Assembly: GCA_028875335.1 (NCBI GenBank) | Contig: JAPPEF010000037.1 | Coordinates: 1 to 5,533 of the forward strand | Reading direction: 5' to 3' | Length of the DNA: 5,533 bases | Source of the DNA: Gemmatimonadota bacterium | GTDB lineage: Bacteria > Latescibacterota > UBA2968 > UBA8231 | Shown: one piece after another, positions 1 to 5,500 of the stretch | How the letters are laid out: each line of letters begins with the position of its first letter | How positions within the stretch are numbered: position 1 is the first letter of the stretch | Position numbers and translations under genes: made by a program | The notes under the pieces: generated by a model | What the model saw: only the letters and a program-made list of their open reading frames with translations | Databases searched by the model: none | Told to the model about the DNA's origin: nothing

Positions 1-2
1 GG

Positions 3-1103
3 CTCAACCAGATCCTAGAGCTAGACGCGGCCAACCTAGTCATGGTCGTCCAACCGGGGGTTCTCACTCAACAGATCGCCGACGCAGCCCAAGCCGCCGG
101 CCTGTTTTATCCCCCAGATCCCGGCTCGATCAAGATCTCAACTATCGGCGGCAATGTAGCCAACAATTCCGGGGGGCTGCGCGGGTTAAAATACGGCGTG
201 ACGCGCGACTACGTGATGGGGCTAGAGGTGGTCCTAGCCGACGGACAGGTCTTGGAGACCGGCAACAAATGCGTCAAAGACGTGGCGGGGTTCACGCTCA
301 AAGACCTCTTCATCGGCTCCGAGGGGATGCTCGGCGTCATTACCAAGATCACGCTGAAACTAGTCCCAGCACCCGCGAGCAAGAAGACCCTACTCGGCCT
401 CTACGACGAGATGACGCAGGCGGCAGCTACGGTCTCGGCGATTATCGCGCACAAAATCATCCCCTGCACCCTCGAATTCCTCGACCGCACTACCATCGAA
501 TGCGTAGAGGCCCACGCCAACATTGGCCTGCCGACGGATTGCGAGGCTGTGCTGCTAATGGAAGTAGATGGGCACCCAGCGCAGGTTGCCGAGCAAGCCA
601 CCCAAATCGAGGCCATTGCCCGCGAGGGCGGTGCCCACTCGGTGCGGCTAGCCGGCTCAGACGCAGAAGCCCAGCAGCTCGCCGCGGCCCGGCGCACGGC
701 CTTTAGTGCGCTGGCGCGACTAGCGCCGACGGTCGTGCTAGAAGACGTAACCGTGCCGCGCAGCGAGCTAGCCGCCATGGTCGCCTACGTGCAGGAAGTC
801 GGTCAGCGGCACCAAGTGCGGGTGGGGACCTTTGGCCACTTCGGCGACGGCAACCTGCACCCCACCTTCCTGTGCGACGAGCGCGACGCCGGGGAAATGG
901 CCCGCGTCGAAAAAGCCATGGCCGAGGTTTTTGACCACGCCGTCGAATTGGGCGGGACCATCACGGGCGAGCACGGAGTCGGCTTGGCCAAAAAACCCTA
1001 CTTGCCCGGCCAACTCGGGCCGGTGGGGCTGGAAATTCTCAAGCGGGTCAAGACCGCCTTCGACCCCAAGGGCATCTTAAACCCAGGGAACATGTTCGAT
1101 TGA
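3..1103 (+). CDS. glcD: Glycolate oxidase FAD-binding subunit GlcD (5'-partial)
   Basis: This is the flavin subunit of a glycolate (or D-lactate / other 2-hydroxyacid) oxidase, which oxidises the hydroxyacid to the 2-oxoacid and passes electrons to the Fe-S partner encoded next. The frame is open from the left edge, and the residues before the ATG at 42 still fit the family (LNQILELDAANLVMVVQPGV), so that ATG is internal. About 366 residues are visible; family members have roughly 460-500, so about 100-130 N-terminal residues lie outside the window. What is seen: the rest of the PCMH-type FAD-binding domain, with GGNVANNSGG at nt 147-176 and a SEGMLGV stretch near nt 318-338. The FAD-oxidase C-terminal domain follows, with GHFGDGNLH (nt 834-860) and GEHGVG (nt 966-983), the histidine motifs of the GlcD/D-lactate dehydrogenase family. 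It ends in NPGNMFD, with the stop overlapping the glcF start. The exact substrate cannot be told from sequence. Confidence 0.93.
   Translation, partial: LNQILELDAANLVMVVQPGVLTQQIADAAQAAGLFYPPDPGSIKISTIGGNVANNSGGLRGLKYGVTRDYVMGLEVVLADGQVLETGNKCVKDVAGFTLKDLFIGSEGMLGVITKITLKLVPAPASKKTLLGLYDEMTQAAATVSAIIAHKIIPCTLEFLDRTTIECVEAHANIGLPTDCEAVLLMEVDGHPAQVAEQATQIEAIAREGGAHSVRLAGSDAEAQQLAAARRTAFSALARLAPTVVLEDVTVPRSELAAMVAYVQEVGQRHQVRVGTFGHFGDGNLHPTFLCDERDAGEMARVEKAMAEVFDHAVELGGTITGEHGVGLAKKPYLPGQLGPVGLEILKRVKTAFDPKGILNPGNMFD
1085..1090 (+). promoter_or_regulatory. Ribosome binding site of glcF (supports the TTG start)
   Basis: AGGGAA sits 9 nt before TTG at 1100, inside the last codons of glcD. No in-frame ATG occurs until after the first cluster cysteine has begun (the CMHCGMC region), and the ATG at 1092 is in the glcD frame. 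The TTG overlapping the glcD stop is therefore the best start, which implies translational coupling. Confidence 0.6.
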
Positions 1104-2422
1104 GCGACGACGGCCTGAACTTGCTCCGAGACTTGGATTACTCGGTCCTCCAGCAGTGCATGCACTGCGGCATGTGCCTGCCGACCTGCCCGACGTACGA
1201 CGCGACCCTGAGTGAGCGCTCTTCGCCAAGGGGACGGATCGCCATGATGCGAGCCATCGCCGATGGCGAGCTAGAGGCGGGTGTGACCTTTGCCGAAGAA
1301 ATGTACTTCTGCCTCGGCTGCCTCGCCTGTCAGACCGCGTGTCCGGCCGGCGTGGATTACGCCGCGCTGTTTGAAAATGCCCGCGCCGAAGTGGAGCGGC
1401 AGGGCTTACTCGACAGCGCAGTGCGGAATTTTGTGCGCCGTTGGATCCTCGGCTGGCTCTTTGCCAAACAGACGCGCTTGCGGGCAGTGGCGCGCTTGAT
1501 GCGCGCATTCCAGCGCAGCGGTCTGCAAACACTGGCGCGCCGCAGCGGCCTCCTCAGGCTGTTGCCTTTTGGCTTGGGAGACCTAGAGCCGCTGGCACCG
1601 CAGATTTCTCCGCGCTTTACCGACCAGTTGTACCGCCGAGATTTGCAGCAGTCCAATCCGTCCACACCTCGCTACCGAGTCGCGCTGTTGGCCGGCTGCG
1701 TCCAAGACATATCCTTTGCCGAGGTAAACGCCGATACCATATGCGTCTTGCAGCACAACGACTGCCAAGTTCTGCTGCCGGACGGCCAAGCCTGTTGCGG
1801 CTCGCTGCACGCGCACAACGGCGCGGTCGAACAGGCGCGTCAGCAGGCGCGGCTCAACATCGACGCCTTTGACGCTGAAAACTTAGACGCCATCGTCGTC
1901 AACGCCGGCGGCTGCGGCTTGCACTGCAAGCACTACGACCGCTTGCTAACCGACGACTCCACCTACGCGGAACGGGCCACCGCATGGAGCGCAAAAGTAA
2001 AGGACGTACACGAGTGGCTCGCTGACATCGGTTTGCGCCAGCCCCGTGCCGCAATGCCCCCACAACAGATCGCCTACCACGAGTCGTGCCACCTCAAGCA
2101 CGGACAGCGGGTTTCAACAGCCCCGCAAGAGGTGCTTCAAGCCGTGCCCAATTTGGAGCTCGTGTCGCTGGCAGAGGCCGACTGGTGCTGCGGCAGTGCC
2201 GGCATCTACAACATCACCCAACCCGAACTGTCCATGCAGCTACTCGACCGCAAAATGGCGCACGTATGCGCGACCGGCGCGACCACAGTAGCCACGGGCA
2301 ACACGGGCTGCGCCATCCAACTCCAGTACGGCGTCCGCCGCGCAAACGCCGCTGTGGACGTCGTCCATCCCGTGTCGCTTTTGGCCGCAGCCTATCGCGC
2401 TGAAAACCAAGGAGGAACATAA
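1100..2422 (+). CDS. glcF: Glycolate oxidase iron-sulfur subunit GlcF
   Basis: Electron-transfer subunit of the glycolate/2-hydroxyacid oxidase, expected at the cytoplasmic face of the membrane, taking electrons from the GlcD flavin to quinone. It has 440 residues, about 30 more than the roughly 407 of E. coli GlcF. Two [4Fe-4S] ferredoxin motifs are complete: C20-x2-C23-x2-C26-x3-C30-P and C71-x2-C74-x2-C77-x3-C81-P. Two cysteine-rich CCG domains follow: LLAGCVQD (C200) with QACCGS (C232, C233), then YHESCH (C330) with DWCCGSAG (C363, C364) and GNTGC (C404). Between them is a basic, hydrophobic linker (about residues 108-160) that could contact the membrane. The TTG start overlaps the glcD stop by 4 nt. 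In E. coli glcE lies between glcD and glcF; here it is absent at that position, so either GlcE is encoded elsewhere or this is a two-subunit enzyme. LutA-like proteins carry similar CCG domains, but adjacency to glcD favours GlcF. Confidence 0.93.
   Translation: MSDDGLNLLRDLDYSVLQQCMHCGMCLPTCPTYDATLSERSSPRGRIAMMRAIADGELEAGVTFAEEMYFCLGCLACQTACPAGVDYAALFENARAEVERQGLLDSAVRNFVRRWILGWLFAKQTRLRAVARLMRAFQRSGLQTLARRSGLLRLLPFGLGDLEPLAPQISPRFTDQLYRRDLQQSNPSTPRYRVALLAGCVQDISFAEVNADTICVLQHNDCQVLLPDGQACCGSLHAHNGAVEQARQQARLNIDAFDAENLDAIVVNAGGCGLHCKHYDRLLTDDSTYAERATAWSAKVKDVHEWLADIGLRQPRAAMPPQQIAYHESCHLKHGQRVSTAPQEVLQAVPNLELVSLAEADWCCGSAGIYNITQPELSMQLLDRKMAHVCATGATTVATGNTGCAIQLQYGVRRANAAVDVVHPVSLLAAAYRAENQGGT
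2411..2416 (+). promoter_or_regulatory. Strong ribosome binding site of the mutarotase gene
   Basis: GGAGGA lies 5 nt before the ATG at 2422 and is at the same time the two glycine codons near the end of glcF. It is the strongest Shine-Dalgarno match in the window. The stop and start share one base (TAATG), so the mutarotase can be initiated independently or by ribosomes finishing glcF. Confidence 0.75.
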
Positions 2423-2766
2423 TGCAGCACTTTGGCCTAACTCTTGAATTGAAAGACGATCCCGAGCTGATCGCTCAGTACAAGGCATACCACGCCGACC
2501 CCTGGCCCGAGCCGCTTCAGGGCCTAGGCAAGGTCGGCATCACTGACATGAAAATTTTTCTTTTAGGTCAGCGGATGTTCATGTACATGACCACCACCGA
2601 CGAGTTTGATCCAGCTCGCGACTTCCCGCGCTACGTCGAGCAGAATCCCAAAGCGAAGGAATGGGACGAGCTGATGCGGACCTTTCAGCAACAGGTGCCC
2701 GAGGCCAAAGAGGGCGAGTGGTGGGCCAATATGGAGCTAGTGTTTGACTTGCAATTGCACGTGTGA
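2422..2766 (+). CDS. L-rhamnose/L-fucose mutarotase family protein (RhaM/YiiL, DUF718)
   Basis: Predicted small cytoplasmic sugar mutarotase of 114 residues (E. coli RhaM has 104) that interconverts alpha and beta anomers of a 6-deoxyhexose. Seen: the N-terminal beta strand FGLTLELKDD, then Y20-x3-H24-x3-W28-P-E, which aligns with Y18, H22 and W26 of E. coli RhaM; H22 is the proposed catalytic acid. The strand KIFLLGQRMFMYMTT follows, then NPKAKEWDELM, with W81 where RhaM has the first of two tryptophans and D82 replacing the second, and GEWWANMELVFDL at the end. The 'LKDDPELI ... NPKxxEW' style resembles the DUF718 branch annotated as L-fucose mutarotase in non-phosphorylating fucose pathways, so the substrate could be L-fucose rather than L-rhamnose (inference). 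It overlaps glcF by 1 nt and has its own strong ribosome binding site. The nearby SDR gene would suit such a pathway. Confidence 0.85.
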   Translation: MQHFGLTLELKDDPELIAQYKAYHADPWPEPLQGLGKVGITDMKIFLLGQRMFMYMTTTDEFDPARDFPRYVEQNPKAKEWDELMRTFQQQVPEAKEGEWWANMELVFDLQLHV

Positions 2767-2772
2767 GAAGTC

Positions 2773-3084
2773 ATGAGCGCGAGAATCGACATCCCCAAAG
2801 AAGAAATTGCCGCCTTCTGTCAGCGCAACCACATCCGGCGCATGGCCCTGTTCGGTTCGGTTCTGCGCGACGACTTCACGCCTGAGAGCGATGTAGATGT
2901 ACTCGTGGAGTTTGAGCCGGGCCAAACGCCGGGACTGGAGTTTATCACCATGCAGGACGAACTGTCGGAAATACTCGGTCGGCAAGTGGATATGTACACC
3001 TTCAAAGGAGTTGAAAGCAGCCGCAACTGGCTGCTCCGAGAGGAGATACTTAGTTCGGCAGAGGTGCAGTATGAGCAGACGTGA
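2773..3084 (+). CDS. mntA: MntA-type minimal nucleotidyltransferase antitoxin
   Basis: Minimal nucleotidyltransferase of 103 residues, expected to be the antitoxin of the HepT toxin encoded immediately after. In the studied MntA-HepT pair of Shewanella, MntA adds AMP to a tyrosine of HepT and silences its ribonuclease. The catalytic signature GSx10DxD is intact: G28-S29 and D40-V-D42 in the stretch starting FGSVLRDDF and ending SDVDVLVEF. D73 (QVDMYT) is the likely third metal-binding carboxylate. The N-terminal helix (IPKEEIAAFCQRNHI) and the short C-terminal part match the small stand-alone family rather than large polymerase-beta proteins. The ATG at 2773 is 6 nt after the mutarotase stop. 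A GA-rich stretch (GAGAAG, 2765-2770) is only 2 nt from the start, so its translation may depend on coupling. The 3' end overlaps hepT by 14 nt. Confidence 0.9.
   Translation: MSARIDIPKEEIAAFCQRNHIRRMALFGSVLRDDFTPESDVDVLVEFEPGQTPGLEFITMQDELSEILGRQVDMYTFKGVESSRNWLLREEILSSAEVQYEQT
3060..3066 (+). promoter_or_regulatory. Ribosome binding site that sets the hepT start
   Basis: AGAGGTG lies 4 nt before ATG 3071, inside mntA. The hepT frame stays open upstream to an ATG at 2897, but those extra codons overlap mntA out of frame and encode nothing HEPN-like. This site and the usual HepT length therefore support 3071. Confidence 0.55.
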
Positions 3085-3430
3085 TGACCGCGTAAGCCTC
3101 GCGGATATGCTCATCTACGCCAAGGAAGCTGTCGCTTTGTCCAGCGGGACAAGCCTAGATGACTTGGTAGAAGACCGAGTGATGCAGCTCGCATTGCAGA
3201 AACTAGTGGAGATTGTGGGCGAAGCAGCCAATCGCGTTTCTGAGGAGACGCAGCAGAAACATACGGCGATCCCTTGGCCCCAGATTATCGGTCTGCGCAA
3301 CCGGCTGGTTCACGGTTATGATGACGTTAATCTCGACATTCTGTGGAAAATTATTCAAAACGACTTGCCACCGCTCATTGAACAACTAGAAGCCATCGTC
3401 GTCGAAGAACCTTCTGACACAGGAGACTAA
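3071..3430 (+). CDS. hepT: HepT-like HEPN ribonuclease toxin (DUF86)
   Basis: Predicted toxin of 119 residues of the HEPN superfamily, a helical, dimeric RNase; HepT proteins studied elsewhere cleave RNA and are neutralised by MntA. The catalytic motif R-x4-H-x-Y is intact as R76-NRLV-H81-G-Y83. Y83 is the residue equivalent to the one AMP-modified by MntA in the Shewanella system. Also visible are the first helix (SLADMLIYAKEAV), the long second helix (VMQLALQKLVEIVGEAANRV) and a C-terminal helix (LDILWKIIQNDLPPLIEQL), in the order expected of DUF86. It overlaps mntA by 14 nt in another frame, a normal arrangement for this pair, although toxin and antitoxin order varies. G+C over 3181-3420 is about 50% by hand count, and only 38% at 3301-3360, below the roughly 60% of the flanking metabolic genes. 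This suggests separate ancestry. Nothing in the sequence suggests inactivation. Confidence 0.9.
   Translation: MSRRDDRVSLADMLIYAKEAVALSSGTSLDDLVEDRVMQLALQKLVEIVGEAANRVSEETQQKHTAIPWPQIIGLRNRLVHGYDDVNLDILWKIIQNDLPPLIEQLEAIVVEEPSDTGD
3421..3425 (+). promoter_or_regulatory. Ribosome binding site of the SDR gene
   Basis: AGGAG lies 8 nt before ATG 3434 and overlaps the last codons of hepT. It gives the SDR an independent, well-spaced initiation signal downstream of the toxin gene. Confidence 0.65.
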
Positions 3431-3433
3431 CTT

Positions 3434-4195
3434 ATGAACAAGGGTCGGGTCGCCGGTAAGGCGGCCATTGTAACGGGTGCAGCTTCCGGAATCGGGGAAG
3501 TCACCGCGCAAGTTCTAGCGCGCGAAGGCGCGCCCGTCTGCGTAGCAGATGTCAACGCCTCCGACGGCCAGCGGGTCGTCGATAGAATCAAGGCCGATGG
3601 CGGCGAAGCCATTTTCGTCCGCACCGACGTGGGCGAGTCCGCCCAAGTCATCGAGATGTTTGAGCGCACCGAAGAAGCCTTTGGCCGCGTAGATATCGTC
3701 CACAACAACGCAATATGGTTCCGCCACGGTCCGGCGACTGAACTCGACGAAAAGGATTGGGACGGCACCTTAAACATCGGCCTGAAGGCGATTTTCCTCG
3801 CCGCCAAATACGGCATCCCAGTCATGCGCAAGACCGGGGGCGGGGTGATTATCAACACCGGCTCGGTGCATTCGCTGGTCAGCTTTGCCACGGCCACGGC
3901 CTACGACGCAGCCAAGGCCGGAGTTTTGGGCCTGACGCGGACCCTCGCCATCGACTACGGGCCAGATATCCGCGTCTGTGCGGTACTCCCCGGCGCGATC
4001 TTGACACCCCTGTGGGACGATCTACAAGTGCCGGAGGAAGAGCGCGTGCGCTACGCCCAGATGGTGCCGGCCCAGCGCTTGGGCACGGGCGAGGACATCG
4101 CCAACGCCGTGCTGTTTCTCGCTTCGGACGAAGCGTCCTTCATCACCGGAACTGCGTTGACCGTAGATGGCGGGATGCTGGCGCGGACCGAATAG
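3434..4195 (+). CDS. Classical SDR family NAD(P)-dependent oxidoreductase
   Basis: Short-chain dehydrogenase/reductase of 253 residues, the normal length for the classical subfamily; soluble and probably tetrameric. Seen: the Rossmann motif TGAASGIG (residues 14-21) and an acidic residue, D39, after the second beta strand (VCVADV), which usually means NAD(H) rather than NADP(H). D65-V66 should contact adenine. The catalytic set N114, S144, Y157 and K161 (YxxxK as YDAAK) is complete, followed by PGAILTP and the C-terminal GTALTVDGG. One deviation: the structural NNAG motif reads NNAI (residues 91-94). Substrate cannot be read from sequence. With a deoxysugar mutarotase two genes away, an L-fucose/L-rhamnose dehydrogenase or a 2-keto-3-deoxy-L-fuconate/rhamnonate dehydrogenase is a reasonable guess (inference); generic 3-oxoacyl-ACP reductase-like activity is the alternative. 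It starts 3 nt after hepT, and its stop codon TAG directly touches the serC start. Confidence 0.9.
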   Translation: MNKGRVAGKAAIVTGAASGIGEVTAQVLAREGAPVCVADVNASDGQRVVDRIKADGGEAIFVRTDVGESAQVIEMFERTEEAFGRVDIVHNNAIWFRHGPATELDEKDWDGTLNIGLKAIFLAAKYGIPVMRKTGGGVIINTGSVHSLVSFATATAYDAAKAGVLGLTRTLAIDYGPDIRVCAVLPGAILTPLWDDLQVPEEERVRYAQMVPAQRLGTGEDIANAVLFLASDEASFITGTALTVDGGMLARTE

Positions 4196-5350
4196 ATGCC
4201 TCGACCGACGGTCAAACCGCAAAATTCCTGCTTTTCCTCCGGCCCCTGTGCCAAGCGACCGGGGTGGAATCTTGCGGCTCTAAAAGACGCGGCCGTAGGA
4301 CGCTCGCACCGCGCCACAGTCGGACGCGCTAAGCTGCAAAAAGTAATCGAGCGGTCGCGTGCGCTGCTGGGCGTACCGGCTAATTATCGCATGGCTGTGG
4401 TGCCGGGTTCGGATACAGGTGCCGTGGAAATGTGCCTATGGTCCATGCTCGGCGCACGCGGCGTCGATGTCCTATCTTGGGAAAGCTTCAGCAAGGGGTG
4501 GACGACGGACATCACCCAACACTTGCGGCTAGAAGATGTGCGCGTCTTCGACGCGGACTTCGGAGAGCTACCCGACCTGTCCTTGATCGACTGCGACCGC
4601 GACGTGGTCTTTGCGTGGAACGGCACGACCTCCGGGGTAAAGGTGCCCGATGGCGAGTGGATTGCCGCCGACCGCGCGGGCCTGACCATCTGCGACGCCA
4701 CGTCCGCGGTCTTCGCCGTGGACCTGCCCTGGGAAAAGCTCGACGTAGTAACCTACTCTTGGCAAAAAGTCATGGGCGGCGAGGCCGCGCACGGAATGCT
4801 CATCCTCAGCCCGCGCGCGGTCGAACGGCTCGTCAGCTTCACGCCGCCTTGGCCCGTGCCCAAACTCTTCCGCATGACTCAAGGCGGCCAGCTCAACGAA
4901 GCCCTGTTCAAGGGCGACACCATCAACACGCCCTCCCTACTGTGCGTAGAAGACGCCCTCGACGGGCTGCGCTGGGCCGAAAGCATCGGCGGCTTGCCCG
5001 AACTCGTGCGGCGCACGCAGGCCAACCTCGCGGTGCTGGAGCAGTGGGAAGCCGCAAGCGAGTGGATCGCGTTTTTACCTGTGCGCCGAGCGATTCGGTC
5101 TAGTACGTCGATTTGCCTGCGGATCGCCGATGCGTGGTTTACCGGTTTAACTGAGGACGCGCAGCGGGCAAAGGTCAAAGCACTCGTCGCCACGCTGGAG
5201 GACGAGGGCGTCGCCTACGACATCAACGGCTACCGCGCCGCGCCCCCCGGTCTGCGGATCTGGGGCGGAGGCACCGTGGAAACCGGCGACATCGAAGCGC
5301 TAGTTCCGTGGCTGGATTGGGCGTGGGCAGAGATAAAAGGCGGGAAATGA
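4196..5350 (+). CDS. serC: Phosphoserine aminotransferase (SerC, alphaproteobacterial-type)
   Basis: PLP-dependent class V aminotransferase that converts 3-phosphohydroxypyruvate plus glutamate into O-phosphoserine, the second step of serine synthesis; cytoplasmic dimer. It has 384 residues, the length of the long SerC type known from Alphaproteobacteria and some archaea, rather than the roughly 360 of the E. coli type. Seen: the N-terminal [11 protein letters not shown] and GRSHRA (residues 35-40); [11 protein letters not shown] (69-79) for phosphate/PLP binding; W141-[16 protein letters not shown] with D167 facing the pyridine nitrogen; and [13 protein letters not shown] with K191 as the Schiff-base lysine. 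Further on are [11 protein letters not shown] and RSSTSICL. The ATG directly follows the SDR TAG with no clear Shine-Dalgarno sequence, so translation is probably coupled. serC usually neighbours serA (phosphoglycerate dehydrogenase); none is visible here. An aminotransferase acting on glyoxylate is a less likely alternative. Confidence 0.92.
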   Translation: MPRPTVKPQNSCFSSGPCAKRPGWNLAALKDAAVGRSHRATVGRAKLQKVIERSRALLGVPANYRMAVVPGSDTGAVEMCLWSMLGARGVDVLSWESFSKGWTTDITQHLRLEDVRVFDADFGELPDLSLIDCDRDVVFAWNGTTSGVKVPDGEWIAADRAGLTICDATSAVFAVDLPWEKLDVVTYSWQKVMGGEAAHGMLILSPRAVERLVSFTPPWPVPKLFRMTQGGQLNEALFKGDTINTPSLLCVEDALDGLRWAESIGGLPELVRRTQANLAVLEQWEAASEWIAFLPVRRAIRSSTSICLRIADAWFTGLTEDAQRAKVKALVATLEDEGVAYDINGYRAAPPGLRIWGGGTVETGDIEALVPWLDWAWAEIKGGK

Positions 5351-5365
5351 GAATTGGCAACGCTG

Positions 5366-5500
5366 TTAATTCTGTAAATTAGATCTCAATGATTCTTCGC
5401 AGCAGAATTTTAACTTCTCTCCAGAACCACAAGGACATGGATCATATTGAGAAATACCGGCTTCACGACATATTGCAGTGGGAGGCCCCCCAAAACTGGA
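5366..5500 (-). pseudogene. C-terminal fragment of a SEC-C (zinc-binding) motif protein, frame interrupted
   Basis: Reading the minus strand from 5500 to the TAA at 5366-5368 gives 44 codons ending in a clear SEC-C motif, DPCPCGSGEKLKFCC (nt 5443-5399). This is the C-x-C...CC zinc knuckle found at the C-terminus of SecA, YecA and many small proteins of unknown role. The stretch cannot be a complete gene: it has no ATG, GTG or TTG start, and a TAA (5501-5503) closes the frame upstream. Another minus frame is open from the right edge through about 5492 (PGELTAKVIQFWG). It would join this one if the C6 run at 5486-5491 (G6 on the coding strand) had one base fewer. That points to a frameshift, either real or a sequencing slip, in a gene extending beyond the window. 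G+C at 5351-5460 is about 38%, far below the rest. The family beyond the motif is not recognised. Confidence 0.6.

Noticed and set aside
42..1103. ATG at 42 as the true start of glcD.
   Set aside because: The frame is open to the left edge, and the preceding codons already match the family before the VVQPGV stretch; the protein would also lack much of the FAD-binding domain. Treated as 5'-partial.
1077..1532. A 151-codon minus-strand frame antisense to glcF.
   Set aside because: Arginine- and serine-rich antisense shadow without motifs; the sense strand encodes the two ferredoxin clusters of GlcF.
2897..3430. A longer hepT starting at ATG 2897 (177 residues).
   Set aside because: The added 58 residues overlap mntA out of frame, look like shadow coding and have no HEPN features. 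ATG 3071 has a ribosome binding site and gives the usual HepT length.
3427..3897. A 156-codon minus-strand frame antisense to the SDR.
   Set aside because: Serine/proline/threonine-rich antisense translation with no domain and no ribosome binding site; typical of the opposite strand of a GC-rich gene.
3757..4332. A 191-codon + strand open frame overlapping the SDR and serC.
   Set aside because: Low-complexity, arginine-rich shadow frame; both real genes in this region have complete family motifs in other frames.
4432..5103. A 223-codon + strand open frame inside serC.
   Set aside because: It is an arginine-rich shadow of the GC-rich serC gene with no recognisable domain. The serC frame carries the whole PLP enzyme signature.
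5367..5381. Inverted repeat TAATT-ctgta-AATTA after serC as a transcription terminator.
   Set aside because: The stem is only five A-T pairs with no following T run, and it overlaps the end of the minus-strand SEC-C frame; too weak to call.
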